NCBI GenBank assembly: GCA_023333565.1
Contig: JAJKFH010003627.1
Location: forward strand, 6,615,501-6,679,500
Direction of reading: 5' to 3'
Length of the DNA: 64,000 nt
Source of the DNA: Puffinus mauretanicus
Taxonomy: Eukaryota > Chordata > Aves > Procellariiformes > Procellariidae
This document shows, piece by piece, positions 49,796-60,646 of this stretch (position 1 is its first letter; every line of letters begins with the position of its first letter). The position numbers were made by a program, and so were the translations under genes. The notes under the pieces are model-generated. The model saw only the letters and a program-made list of their open reading frames with translations, ran no database searches and had not been told where the DNA came from.

Positions 49796-49984
49796 ACAGT
49801 TCCATGTCCCTGTGCTTGGTGCCCGCAGGCCTGTTTGAGCACAGTCTCTCTGCTTTCACTGCAAACCCCTTTCCAAAAAGCTCTCTAAGCATTGCCTAAG
49901 AGACAGAACAAAGCTGGGGGAGTTTGAAAAGCTCACCTCGGCAGTTTTGGAGCACAGTTCCCCTTCTCCCCCCATCCTCTCCCA

Positions 49985-50050
49985 CTAGAGAACATTAACC
50001 CCTTTGTGCCTCAGTTTACCCATCTGCATATCTGGATTAATGACCCAGAG
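49985..50050 (-). repeat. MIR SINE relic (- strand)
   Basis: CCTTTGTGCCTCAGTTTACC followed by CATCTGCATATCTGGATTAA is the reverse complement of the MIR core (CTCTGTGCCTCAGTTTCCTC, ATCTGTAAAATGGGGATAA). Confidence 0.6.
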
Positions 50051-50469
50051 CAAACCTGTTGCCATGGGGTGGGTTTTTCACACTGGTTAGCTGTGGGCAC
50101 TTAACTCTGCTCCCCAAAAATCCACCTCCTCTCTGAGCCATGAAGAGGAGACACCACTACAGAGCCGCTATTCCTCATCACTGCTTAAGTAGCTCCTGTT
50201 TCCCTTCTCCCCACCCCATGCCCATTACCACCCCTTGCTGCAGCCCTTTGCAGAGGCTGGAGGGGCAGAGGCATCAGATTGGAGTTGCAGAGCAGGAGTT
50301 AATTGTTGGTAGCAGTTAAAAAAATTAAAAAAAAAAAACAAACAATTAAAAAAATAGCATGGACTAATCAAAGCTGTTTCTAGGGGGGGATTTCAAGTGT
50401 GTAATGTCCTCAGTTTGAAGTGAAGGTGGAGACAGACACTGCCTTTACAAGATGCCTTTTTTGCCCCCT

Positions 50470-50680
50470 CCCTTTCCTGTGAAACTTGGGTTACACTGAG
50501 TGCGTAAAGGATAGCAGGACGTGGCAGTGCTGTTTGCCGTGAAAACTAATAGGGCCATGCCTGCTTTCATCAGGAGTGTAATCAGAGCCACGGGTAATGT
50601 TTTAAAAGGCACAGCAGCTTCAAGTGCAAGCAGGGATTTATTAGTGAAAACGAAACCACGCTTGAGCCTTTGCGAGTCTT
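50470..50680. promoter_or_regulatory. Candidate conserved non-coding block
   Basis: Repeat-free sequence with GTGAAAACTAATAGGGCC, GAGTGTAATCAGAGCC, GGGTAATGTTTTAAAAGG and GGGATTTATTAGTG. It shows conserved-element texture and no reading frame of note. Confidence 0.35.
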
Positions 50681-50834
50681 ATTTTAAGGTCTGAAGGAGA
50701 AAGGAGCGGGCTGGCTGGCTGGGCGGCGGGCAAGGCGAGGCGGCCAGAGCTCTGCCATCGAGCAACGGTGACGAGCAGCGGTGATGAGGGCTCACGACAC
50801 CGCTGGGCTGCCGTTCTTGCTCTGCCACAGGTTG

Positions 50835-50925
50835 TCTGCACAGCCTTGGTCATGTCACTTAGCTTCACTGTGCTTCAGCTCTTAGCCTGCACAGGGGAAC
50901 AAAAATCACTCCCCTACAGCTCTAT
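50835..50925 (-). repeat. MIR SINE relic (- strand)
   Basis: CCTTGGTCATGTCACTTAGC, then TTCACTGTGCTTCAGCTC and later CACAGGGGAACAAAAATCAC follow the reverse-complement MIR order (GGCAAGTCACTTAACCTC, TCTGTGCCTCAGTTTCC, AATGGGGATAATAATACC). It is followed at 50923-50947 by an 8 bp inverted repeat (TATAGAGA and TCTCTATA). Confidence 0.7.
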
Positions 50926-50949
50926 AGAGAGATTATATTTCTCTATAAA

Positions 50950-52050
50950 TAAGGATCATGCTCCAGGGACACTTCCAGCCTCTGCAGTCCCTTTGGGGCC
51001 CCAGCAGGGGCCAAGGGGGGGGCCAAGGGGTCCCAAAGGATCCTATAGGTTCAGAGAACAGCTCTGGGAGCTTCTCCCACCCTGGCACTGCCACGTGACA
51101 GCACAGCCATGCACAGCGGGTGGGGACAGGAGGAGAAAGGGAGAAAATGTCCCAGCAGGTGGTCATAGCAAGCAAATGATGCCCAGTCTAGTAGGGTCTC
51201 TGGTTCTGCTACACACCGAAAGTCCATCTCCTATTTGAGGTCCCTGGTTTCTGCTGTCTTGAAACAGAGGCAGAGCAATGGCCCAATGCCACTGCTGGAA
51301 GGCTGAATTCCCGGTTTTGGCTGGCTCTCAGTGCTCCTGGTGCTACTCAATAGGCTCAAATAGCTCCTCTGTGCTGATGGACAGAGGATGTCTCACAGGT
51401 CCTCAATTAGGCTGGGGAAGGCAGCGAACATGGTCAGCTCCTTTGGGTTCAGGAGAGACCTGAGTATGACCTAAAAGTACATTTGAAGGCTGAATTTGGT
51501 GCTAGGAAGAGAGGAGACTGCTCCTGTGAGCATGATACCTGTTTAGAGTCTGTTCCTCTATGCTGAGGACAGTGTGGCTGGTCAGCAGGGGTGAGCTGTG
51601 CAGAAAAGATGGTCCTGCATCTGCTTATCTCTTTTTGAAAAAGGGCAAAACCTACAAAGTGAGCAGTTCTGTTTGGAAAAAGCCTGTTGGAGAGGCTTTC
51701 TTGGCCTCAGATGCCCTTGCCATCTGCACACATAAGAAACCCTTCATAAGGTTCTCATTTCCTCTTTACCTTTTTTATATAGCCCATAATAAGATCCCTA
51801 ATTTTAATGGACTGCATGGATCTCACTAGCAGGGAATGGCTCCAGCAGAGAGGCTTTAACTCTCTGTTTCAACAGGATCAGCAATGGAGCTTTTGGTGCC
51901 TTGCTCGGCTCCACTGCAGGTGCTGGTAGGGTTTCTGCAGCCACCTCCACCAAAGCCCTCCCTACCTGCCTGGAGATGCTCGGGTGTAGGTGGGAACTCT
52001 CCCTCAAATGCTTATGAAGCAGTACAAGAAAAATTAGCAGTACTTTGCCA
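50950..52050. other. Intergenic DNA, no gene recognised
   Basis: A 156-codon frame on the + strand (50768-51238) covers the MIR relic and has no recognisable product. Nothing else is supported. Confidence 0.5.
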
Positions 52051-52054
52051 AATT

Positions 52055-52250
52055 GGAAGATGTGGAGGGAGCTGGGCATGTTCGGCCAGAGGAGAAGGCT
52101 AACGGGTGGTTATAGAGAAAACGGAGCTGCACTCTTCCTGGAGGTGCTTGGGAGGCAATGGACAAGGCACAGCAAGGGAAATTCTACCTAGATATTAGGA
52201 AAATAATTCCTAGTGAGACTAGTGACAAGAGAGTTAGAAAAGTACATGGA
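52055..52250 (+). mobile_element. CR1 LINE fragment (+ strand)
   Basis: GGAGGGAGCTGGGCATGTTC, GGCCAGAGGAGAAGGCT, then GAGGCAATGGACAAGGCACA and GGGAAATTCTACCTAGATA with TTAGGAAAA correspond in order to the sense CR1 region before the 3' UTR. The reference forms are GGAGCTGGGCCTGTTCAGCCTGG, AGGAGAAGGCT, GGGGCAATGGACACAAG, GGAAATTCCACCTGGATATTAGG. It lacks the 3' terminal part and is 5'-truncated. It overlaps the same consensus segment as the copy at 53.85 kb, so the two are separate insertions. Confidence 0.8.
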
Positions 52251-52915
52251 AGGGTGACTTCCCTGGGCCGATCCTCTGGAGAAAAAAAGAGCCTAAAGAT
52301 ATGACACCAGGGGGGTGCAAGTGGTCTCAGCAGGGCACCACGCCAGAACTGGATCTGTTAAAACCCACTTAATGGCTTGGATGAGAGGCAGGGGAGAGCA
52401 TAACCCAGCCCAAAAGGTGTTACCGTGTCCCTTGCCTGGAGCACAGCTCAACTTGGATAACAGCAGCCTGGCTGGGGAAGGCAGCGCACAGGAGCTGATG
52501 GAGCCGTTACACCAGATGGGGGGAGGCAGAGCCAGGCAGCGAGGATGCACAGAGCACGTGTCAGAGGATCTGGGCTGGTTCCTGACAGCTCCTTTCTCCC
52601 AGAGCTCCTGGACAGGAGACAAAACGTGATTTCTTGCTCCTTCCACTCAAAGGCGGCTGTGAAAGTCTGATTTATGCTGAACACTCTGGAAAAGAAAAAG
52701 CTTGGCTGTGGAATCAAGTTCAGCTCCCAGCCAGGAAAACCTTGTATGGGATCAACAAGTTTTAACCATGCAAATCAAATTTGCATCCAAACAGAGCCCT
52801 GTTTCACGACTTCTGCCTCTCCTTTCCTCCCTGCAGAGGGCCAGGCTACCTCCTCCCTGGACAAGCCCTCACATCCATTCCCAGTGGCAGAGACAGGCCG
52901 GGATCTTGTAGACAA
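52250..52915. other. Intergenic DNA between a CR1 fragment and the TTTTC array
   Basis: No recognised gene or repeat. Frames of about 100 codons on both strands overlap each other and have no recognisable product. Confidence 0.5.
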
Positions 52916-53034
52916 CTTTTTTTCTTTTCTTTTCTTTTCTTTTCTTTTCTTTTCTTTTCTTTTCTTTTCTTTTCTTTTCTTTTCTTTTCTTTTCTTTTCC
53001 TATCTTTTCCTATCTTTTCCTATCTTTTCTTTTC

Positions 53035-53065
<31 letters not shown>

Positions 53066-53215
53066 CCTATCTTCTCCTATCTTTTCTTTTCTTTTTCTTT
53101 TCTTTTCTTTTCTTTTCTTTTCTTTTCTTTTTTCTTTTCTTTTCTTTTCTCTTTTCTTTTCTTTTTTCTTTTCTTTTCTTTTTTCTTTTCTTTTCTTTTC
53201 TCTTGTCTTCTCTTT
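52915..53215. repeat. (TTTTC)n pentanucleotide array, about 300 bp
   Basis: Almost perfect TTTTC repeats from 52917 to about 53000, then interspersed TTTTCCTATC variants (53000-53080) and further TTTTC/TTTTTC units to about 53210. The + strand is essentially all pyrimidine. It explains the long FLFFSF-type frames on the + strand and the KRKEKK-type frames on the - strand. Confidence 0.97.
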
Positions 53216-53219
53216 TCCA

Positions 53220-53845
53220 AGGTGCTACCAAACATGTCACAGCTCCATCTTTCACTGAGATGATTCCCAGTTGCCACAATGTACTGTAAGAGGTCCGCCC
53301 GGCTGTGAGCCTGTCACCAAAAGCTGTTGCTGAGCATGGCCTCATGCTATGTGACCCCAGGCAGCGCGGAGGAGTGCTCAGGGCACTGGGGAGAAGGAAT
53401 TGCTTGGCTCAGTCGCCAGCAACGAAGGTGGGCAGGTGATCTTTTTTATCCGTGCCTTTGTTTCCCCAGGTGGATGCAGCAGACCAAAGGCCACTGTATG
53501 TCCTTTTTCCCCAGACCCACCATCTCCTGGCTGACCCTGGAAATGGGTTTTGGGAGCAATCTTTGGATCTTGTTTGGGGCGTCTCCAGTCATAGCAATAG
53601 CAAATCCGCATGCTGTCATTATACAGGTGAGACCGATTCAACAGCAGTACTGATGCACCGCGGAGAGGTGAGACCTCCCATCCAGGCCTGCTCACATGGG
53701 GAGAGTCCAAGGAGTTTAGGAGGTCCAGAACCTGCTGTCTAATCTGGGACTGTCTCTGAAGCTTGTGCCCAACAATCTGGCTTGGCAGGTACAAGAGGGC
53801 CTGAATAGGTCCATGATGCACCTGGACATCCACCCAAGGTGCACA
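53220..53845. other. Intergenic DNA between the TTTTC array and a CR1 tail
   Basis: A 151-codon - strand frame (53378-53833) and overlapping + frames show no recognisable product. Nothing else identified. Confidence 0.5.
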
Positions 53846-53847
53846 GT

Positions 53848-54099
53848 GGTAGAAGGAGAGGTAATGAACACAAGTTGCAGAAGGGAAAGCTTTGATTAGA
53901 TATTAGGGGAAAAATTCACCCTGAGGATGGTGAAACACAGGGGACCAGAGAGGTGGGGGAATCTCCATCCTTGGAGACATTCAAAACTTGGCTGGACAAC
54001 TTGGCTGCCTGGGCAGCCTGATCTAAGTTGGCTCTGCTTTGAGGGCTGTTGGACCAGAGACCTTCAGAGGTTCCTTCCAACCTAAATTATCCTGTGACC
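53848..54099 (+). mobile_element. CR1 LINE 3' end (+ strand), near-complete tail
   Basis: In order it shows GAGGTAATGAACACAAGTTG, TTAGATATTAGGGGAAAAAT, GGGGGAATCTCCATCCTTGG, AGACATTCAAAACTTGGCTG, CTGGGCAGCCTGATCTAAG, TTGGCTCTGCTTTGAG and CCAGAGACCTTCAGAGGTTC. It ends CCTTCCAACCTAAATTATCC and TGTGACC. This is the sense CR1 3' UTR, ending close to the usual short ATTCTRTG terminal repeat. The copy is 5'-truncated with no ORF2 remnant. It is the clearest transposable element in the window. Confidence 0.95.
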
Positions 54100-57000
54100 T
54101 CCATCCACAGCACTACCCAAGATGCTCTTGCATCATCCAGAGTTCAATAAGCCCATCTGGGCTTCTGCTTCTAAATCAGCAGGATCCTAATTCTCCCTTT
54201 TGATTTAATCCCTTAATTCATTTGCCATAATCCTGTAGTATGTGGCTGGAGGAAAAGGAAACAACACAGCAAAGCAAGCAGAGAAATGCAACCAGTGCTC
54301 CTGAGAATAGTATATTACTCCTCTTCTTTCCTGTTTGCCTTCCTGCCGTTCTGCTTCCATGAAAATTTGTGGGATTTCATCCAAAGCTCCAGTATCTCCT
54401 CTCCAGCAGTGGCTGGGGATGGATGCTTAGAAAGAAAATATCAGAAACAGTGAGCACAGAGTGATCCTTTCCCCACTGCACCCTGCCAACGTCTAGCAGC
54501 CAAAGCTTCAAGGACATCTGAAGCTAAAGGCCACATGCAAACTCGAGCACTAAGTAGTTACCAACTGAGAAGCTGCCAGCAGAGTGAGCCACAGCAGAGT
54601 GAGCTTTACAGGGTGCCATAAGGTATTTCTTCTTCTTCATGTGAAACAGGCTGCCTGGTCCTTTCACCGGCCACCTGCCTGTGCCCTCTCCCCCTGGTCC
54701 CAGCCCAGCTCTTGGGATGGAAACTGGAAAGGGACCCACATCCCTCGTAGATCTGCTTATTGCTGTGAGCATTGCACCTGACCCACAGACACAGAGCCTG
54801 AGCATTTCATCCCTATTCTCCCTTTCCTCTTCTTTCCTGTGCCCCTCATCCCACAGTGATCGCGGGAATTCATTAAGAAAAGCTGTCTCAGAGGTAAAAC
54901 ACGAGCTCCCTTCCCCTGACAGGCAGCAGTGGGACGCTTCTCGGCAGTGCTGTGACTCAGCCCCAGCCACTGCTCGCCCAGAGAAGTGCCACGCGCCTTT
55001 GCAGTGTGCGTGCGGGTTGAAGCGCCCGTTGTAACAATTTATCCACTGAGCCAGAACGGGAGCGTTTTACACTTTGCTGTTCCGTTGTGCTGCCGAGGGA
55101 GAGCTCCCCGCATGCACACACGCACATACACACCTGCGCACACAGGCACCTGTGTACACACATGCACATACACACTTGCACACGTGCACATACACACCTG
55201 CACACACCTGCGCACAAGTGCACACACAGAGCAGAGCCTGCAGTAGGAATGACTGGAGCAAGCAACCTGCTGCTGTTTTAAAACACCGCACCCTGTGCTG
55301 GCAAGGGTGCTTCCCTGGGGGTGCTGAGCACCCTGACCGTTGGCTGGGGTGCTGGGAGGCAGGACGTGAGCAGTGGGCACATATGGTGCTCACAGGCAAC
55401 ACCAGGCAACGGGTCCTGCCAGCTCACACGGTCATGGGGGAGGAATGATGAGGGATGCTCCAGTCAAGGACATGGCCCAACCCCGCGTGCAGTTCAGTCG
55501 CAGTCGTGTGTGCCGACAAGGCGAGGGGAGCTTTATGCCAGCCCTTTTCTCCTTCTCTGACCTCCTTGCTTTCCATAGCCCCTGCTCTTCTGCTTCGTCC
55601 CGCACAGCACCAAGGCATTGATGCTGCCTCGGCAAAGGTCATCTGAAACGTGGTTATCTGAGGAGCTGGATGTGTGTGTCCATACCTCCTGTGTCTTCAG
55701 AGGTGTGAGTGAGCTGAAGTGCAGCTTTATGGAGGAAAATAAACTACACGCATACTCACTGCTATTGCCCACTAATGAAGGACACGGAAGGAGTCCCTCT
55801 CCATGGCGTTTCTGGATGCTCGACATTCACATGGAAGGCAGTGGCTTCGAGAGAGCAGGAGGATGCCTCCCCTGCCCCCGCGCTGGCTTAGACACACGGG
55901 GCTGGCTTAGAAAAGATGTCGGTGGAGTTTGGAAAAGAGGCACAAATATGTATTTCCCCAATAATCTCAAAACTTCAATAAATGTTTTCCCTCAGTAGGA
56001 CGTAGCTGAGGAATCTGGGGACCGTTGCTGGAGCCAGCCACTCTGAGAGGAGAAAGCGAAAAGCCAGTCCAAGTGCAACAACTGCCAGGACAATAAAGGG
56101 ATCTGAAGGGGTTCAAGGGTAGGAAGGGTTTTTTTGTCTCTTCAGTGTTGTTTCTTGATTAATATTTACATGTCAGAACCAGCAAAGCACACCTCCAGAT
56201 CACTCACAGGATCTTTTTCTCCTTACTTGGGCAACAGAACACTTAGGCAGAGCAATTGTGCAAACAAAGATGCGTGCCAAGCCCACCACACCGAAGGGAA
56301 GAAATAAAAATACCAGTTATTTAAAACACGTGTATTAACAGAGGGGTTCACCTCTCCCCTGCCTTTGTGCTCTGCTGACATCGCAGAGGCAGATGAAAAG
56401 CCTCGCTGGAGCATCAGGCTGGCCCCAGCCCCCGGGGGATGGAGGGGCTTTGCTCCACTGACCCCTGGCCTGCCTGGACCACCCATTGGCACCCACACCA
56501 TCACCTACCATCACCCACACCGTCACATGCACCTCTCTGCCCCAGCAAGGTCCTGGGGAGCAGGACACAGGTGCAGGAGGAGCTGGTTGAAATTCCCACC
56601 CCTTCCCTGCCAGGGAGAAGTACAGCTTTGATTTAAATTGGGGGGCAAGGCAAGGTGGGTGCAGTGTCATGATACCTGATGTGGGAATGCTTCTCACATG
56701 GCTGAGCCTCCTCTGCACATGGTTTGCAGCATCTGCCGGGTACAGTGATGGATGACAGCCACAAAGGGACAGAATCCAGACAAATCAACTTCATGCCAAC
56801 AAGGCTGTAGCTCTTTCCCCTTCCCATGTCCTTCTCCGCACCCTCCCTCCCTGCCTCCCCTTTTCAAATGCATTCAAAAGATTTCAGCCCAAATGTTCCC
56901 AATTTGGAGCTGAACGGCGTTCCCAGCATTTGTGCTTTGTAAGGGGGGTGGAGGGATGCAGAACAGCAAAGGGCTGGTGCCACCCAGCCCCTTCCCACAG

Positions 57001-58400
57001 CCCGGCTTTGCACCAGGAGGCCAAACCCTGAAGTGAGGTGCCAGGTCCTGCCCAGGGGCCCTTCATTCCCCAAGCAATTACAGCGACGTGATCTGGGTGC
57101 TTCAGCACACGGCGAGGAGGGCGACGCAGGGCCCTCGGGGAGATAATGGGAGCCAGAAGGTCTTATCAACTTCTTGGAGGGCAGAGTCAAGCCCTTCAAA
57201 CGAAAACCCTTGAGGGAGCAGAGAGGATCTTCTCTCAAGTGTCAGGCACATTTCAGCAGTTTATAAATATCGATGTCCTCCCTCCTCCATGCTCGCCCTT
57301 GCAACACCGGCTGCATCCTCAGCCCTGGACCCGGTCCTGATGGAGCTGAGCACCTGAGCTTGACTTGGCCAGGGGAAGGCAGGATCAGGCCTCAGGAATG
57401 TGTGTGTTTCCAGAGGCACCTTCAGCTGCTGTTGCTTGGTTCAGCCTTCTCGGGTTTGAGCTACATTTTTTTCCCTACACAGACCAAAGAAGGGGTTAAA
57501 CAGACCTCACCTTTCTGGGAGCAGGACAAGGCAGTCAGTTGGCTAGAAAGGGAGCAGAATCCAGCCCCTTTCTTTCCCCCTTCCACCCCATTCCTCTCCC
57601 CCACCCTGTTTCTCTCCTGCACATCCCACTGGTGAGAGCACTGTCCCGCTGCAGAGCCTCCCCAGGCACCCTGGTGATGAGCAGTCAACCCTAATGACGG
57701 GAGAGGGGACAAGGTGTCAGACCCCAGGGCTGATCCCAGCCACACTGGGGGCTCCCCAGTGCATCCATATTAGGGACCCAACACACAGAGAGGGGGGCAG
57801 TAGCCTCGTACCACCAGTCCAGAGATGGGGCTCTCTCCAGCTCTCCGCTCCCCATGGCTCCACCACTCAGCCCTTTCCCAGCTGATGCTCTGCTGAGCGG
57901 GATCCCCTGGGGACAAGTGGGGGGATGCAACCCCCACAGACCTGCTCACCCAGCACGGCCAGTTTAACCCTGTCCCTCTGCTGCAGCATGCACAAACCTG
58001 CCAAGACCTGCAGAGGATGGGAAAGGGGCTGGGGTGTCCCAGGGTGGCCGGTGAGCCCCCATGGATTAGGGGGTGAGTCAGATCTGGTCTCACCTTTGCC
58101 AGGAAGAGGAGGATTTTAGCAGCACCACCCACCTTCTGCCGGCTGGGCTCACGGCTAGTAAAAGGGTCTGTGTTTAGAAAGAGAGTAAATAGAAAGCTCC
58201 TAGAGCTGTTTGTCACACAGATTGGGGAGAGGGGGTAAGCACAGGCATTTTCCTGAGCAGCCCCAATACCTCTGCCCTCCCCTTGGGGCCCCTGGGAAGG
58301 AGGTGGGTTTGCTGTGGTTGCAGTCCACATCCAGGCTGCAATTGCTGTGCTTTGCTAGAAAGGGCACTGAGTGCCCTGCCCTGCTCAGCCCTCCCAGCTC
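54100..58400. other. Intergenic DNA, no gene recognised
   Basis: Moderately GC-rich sequence with many short overlapping frames and no recognisable protein. AATAAA hexamers occur at 55737-55743, 55977 and 56092 without convincing exons upstream. A GLI consensus GACCACCCA occurs at 56477-56485, in DNA that does not look conserved. Confidence 0.5.
55111..55229. repeat. CA/CG-rich degenerate microsatellite
   Basis: About 120 bases of alternating CACA with CATGCACA, CACACCTGCGCACA and CACGTGCACA variants. Alternating purine-pyrimidine DNA of this kind can adopt the Z form. The cysteine/valine-rich - strand frames across it are translations of the repeat. Confidence 0.9.
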
Positions 58401-59200
58401 CTGCCACCTGTCAAGGGCAGGAGGGTGACGTGGGGAGGAATTAAACCCAGCTGACTTCTCCCAGCCCTGCTACGAGGTACCTAGCACTGGTGCGGCTGGT
58501 TTCCAATGGGATCCAGGTCTGGGTTTCCCCTGGATTCACCTCCTGTTTCAAGTTGAGGAGGGGCTGCTCCAAAAGGCGTGCGAGGTTTTGGGGATTGCTG
58601 GGTTTATTCCTCCAGTCCTGGGAACAAAAGGAGCATCCCGAGAGGGAGACTTGAGTCTCTGCAAGGGCAGTCAAATCCCCCGAATATTGGGGTGGGCTCA
58701 GCGGAGACCCCCAAAAACTGCACAGGGACTGGTGGGTGGCTGGGCTCCTGGGAGAGCGGCTGGAGAGTGGCAACGGGGAGGGGTGAGACGGCGGGAATGG
58801 GTTTGCCAGCGGTGCCTCCCCGATGGACACCGGCCAGCCCGCCCCGCGCCGGTTCCTGCCTCTGCCCACGGGTTCCTCCTAACGAGGTTTCCAGCTCGGC
58901 TGAACCCCCGCGTTGCTTTCAGGACCGCAGCCGTCCGGGGCTGAACGGGGCTGGGGAGGGGGGGAAATCGCCGTCCCCATCCCCCGATTTCTCCTTCCCA
59001 GTATTATCGAGGGCTCGGGTTACATCAAACAAACGCGAACGCGGGGCAAAATTGGGGAGGGGGTGCAGAAAATATTGCCACTGATTCATGGAAAGACGGG
59101 GGGCTAGTTTAAAACCCTGTGCCAATGCTCCCTTTGAAAGGGGGCGGCTCGGGGTTGCTTTCGGCGGTGGTCCCCGCGCCCTGTGCAGGAGTTTGTTATG
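58400..59200. other. GC-rich left shoulder of the CpG domain, no gene recognised
   Basis: CpG density rises from about 58.75 kb. Frames of up to 168 codons (58578-59084, +) are open because of GC content and show no recognisable domain. Confidence 0.5.
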
Positions 59201-59385
59201 GAAAGTCTGCAAAAGCCATTAGGACTTTTGTGCTGGGGCACTAGAAAAGCAACGCAGACACCACTCACTTTTCTAAATAAACATTAGTCTTAAAAAGTTT
59301 GCACTGCTGACCCCCGCAGCTCTGATTACTTGTAATTCTCTGAACCATATTTTAGGGCTTCAAACTATTTTTTTTGCGGGGAGGG
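59195..59385. promoter_or_regulatory. Candidate conserved element inside the CpG domain
   Basis: An AT-rich, CpG-poor patch between CpG-dense stretches. It contains CTAAATAAACATTAGTC (forkhead-like TAAACA plus an ATTAG core), GATTACTTGTAATTCTC and ACCATATTTTAGGGC. A sharp drop from CpG-rich to ordered AT-rich DNA is typical of promoter-proximal conserved elements. Conservation is not tested. Confidence 0.4.
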
Positions 59386-59889
59386 GGCGGATTTTGTTCG
59401 TTCCTCCCTGCAGCCGTGCCACAGATGTGCCGCCGGTACTGTGTGCTCCGGAGGCGGCGGGCTGGGGCGGGGGCGTCCCTGCCCACCCCCCGCGCAGGTC
59501 CTTATTCGCCAGCCCCGCAGCCACAGCCACAGCACATGTTCAGCTCCCTCCACGTTCCCCGGCAGAAGCTTTTTCTTCCTTTCTTCTTTTTTGGAGGGGT
59601 TGGGACCACATCCGCGACCCCGGTGCAGAGATGCTGTTCCCCTCTTAGGGCTTCCCGGGAGGGCAGAGGCGTGCGGGCTACGGCCCCATCCCCACCAGGC
59701 TTTGCCCCCAAACAGCCCCGGGACCCCTCCCCAAACCCCCCCAAACAGCCACATCTTCGCAGCGCAGCGGAGGCAGCTGCACCGAGGTATCATCAGTATA
59801 ATTGGAAGGGTCACATGTTAAACCCTCGCTGTTGTTCGCGGTAATGTAGCTGTGTCCTTCGGTTGCACATTTACCGATTTCTCTCAAAC

Positions 59890-59958
59890 CAACCATTGTC
59901 ACAAGGTTCATTCCAGGAGGAGTGATCCAATGGGTTGCCACGGCAACTATAATGACAT
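59890..59958. promoter_or_regulatory. Promoter-like motif cluster with RFX X-box
   Basis: Within about 70 bases lie four motifs. They are CCATTGT (59893-59899, reverse of the SOX motif ACAATGG), CATTCC (59909-59914, TEAD-type), CCAAT (59927-59931) and a complete symmetrical RFX X-box GTTGCC-AC-GGCAAC (59934-59947). TATAAT follows at 59948-59953, then a switch to G/C-rich sequence with GGCGGCAG near 59967. The order suggests a proximal promoter reading rightwards, but a bidirectional element is equally possible. Confidence 0.45.
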
Positions 59959-60131
59959 TAAAATAGAGGCGGCAGCCACCGCCCCCCTCGCCCCGACTCC
60001 CGGGAACAGCCCTCCCTCCCTCTCTCCGTGCCTCTCCCTCCTTAAAAACCGGCAGCAGCCCGGCAAAGCCCCGCACCTTTCCCGTCGGGGCAGCCCGGGA
60101 AATAACACCAGTACCCAGATGCCAACAAAGT

Positions 60132-60150
60132 GGGGGGGGGGAGGGGGGCG
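60132..60150 (+). repeat. G-rich run (G10-A-G6)
   Basis: Ten G, one A, six G, then CGG, inside the CpG domain. It has potential to form a G-quadruplex on the + strand. Confidence 0.8.
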
Positions 60151-60417
60151 GTTGGTTTATTTAAACCTTCCCGGGGAAAGCGGCCGAGGGCAAACCCCCG
60201 AAACGCGGCGGGAGCGGCGCGGAGCCGCCCCCGCCTCCCGCGGAAAGTGAAATTGACCAATTCTGGTCAGTTTCCAGCCGGGGGGGCGCGGGGAGCGGAG
60301 TGCGCGCCCGCCCGCGGGAAGGGGCGCCAGGGGCCGGGATTTGGGAGCGGGAAGGAGCGAGGGTCGATCCCTGCCCCAAGCGCTGGCCGGGAGGGGGGAA
60401 AACGGTACAAACCTGTG

Positions 60418-60430
60418 GGTTATAAAGCCC
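60418..60430 (+). promoter_or_regulatory. Possible TATA box (+ strand)
   Basis: GGGTTATAAAGCCC contains TATAAAG at 60421-60427, in CpG-rich DNA about 225 bases before the start of the long + strand open frame at 60647. A start site would lie near 60450. This is a single motif, so the call is weak. Confidence 0.25.
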
Positions 60431-60646
60431 TCGCCGAGGCACCTGCGGGTTGGGCGGTGAGACCCTCTCCCTTGGCCGGGCCCCGCGCTGGAAATCCACT
60501 TTTCGCCACTTGGTTTTGGGGGAAACGTTCGTTTCCGATTGATTTTTACTTTATTATTTCTCATCGACTCTGCTACGCTGCTTTCCCGCATTTTTATTTT
60601 TCCCCTCGAAATTTGAGGCGAGAAAAGATGTTTTAAAAAAGGACCT

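Noticed and set aside
49253..49899. 211-, 172- and 106-codon frames on the + strand
   Set aside because: They cross the pyrimidine and TATC/TATT simple repeats in all frames, and no domain is recognisable.
52674..53345. Long FSFL-rich frames on the + strand and KRKEK-rich frames on the - strand
   Set aside because: They are direct translations of the TTTTC array.
54957..55402. Cysteine/valine-rich - strand frames that resemble a small secreted or metallothionein-like protein
   Set aside because: The cysteine spacing comes from translating the CA/GT-rich microsatellite at 55111-55229.
56477..56485. Second GLI consensus GACCACCCA
   Set aside because: The surrounding CAC/ACC-rich DNA makes chance occurrence likely, and the block lacks conserved-element texture.
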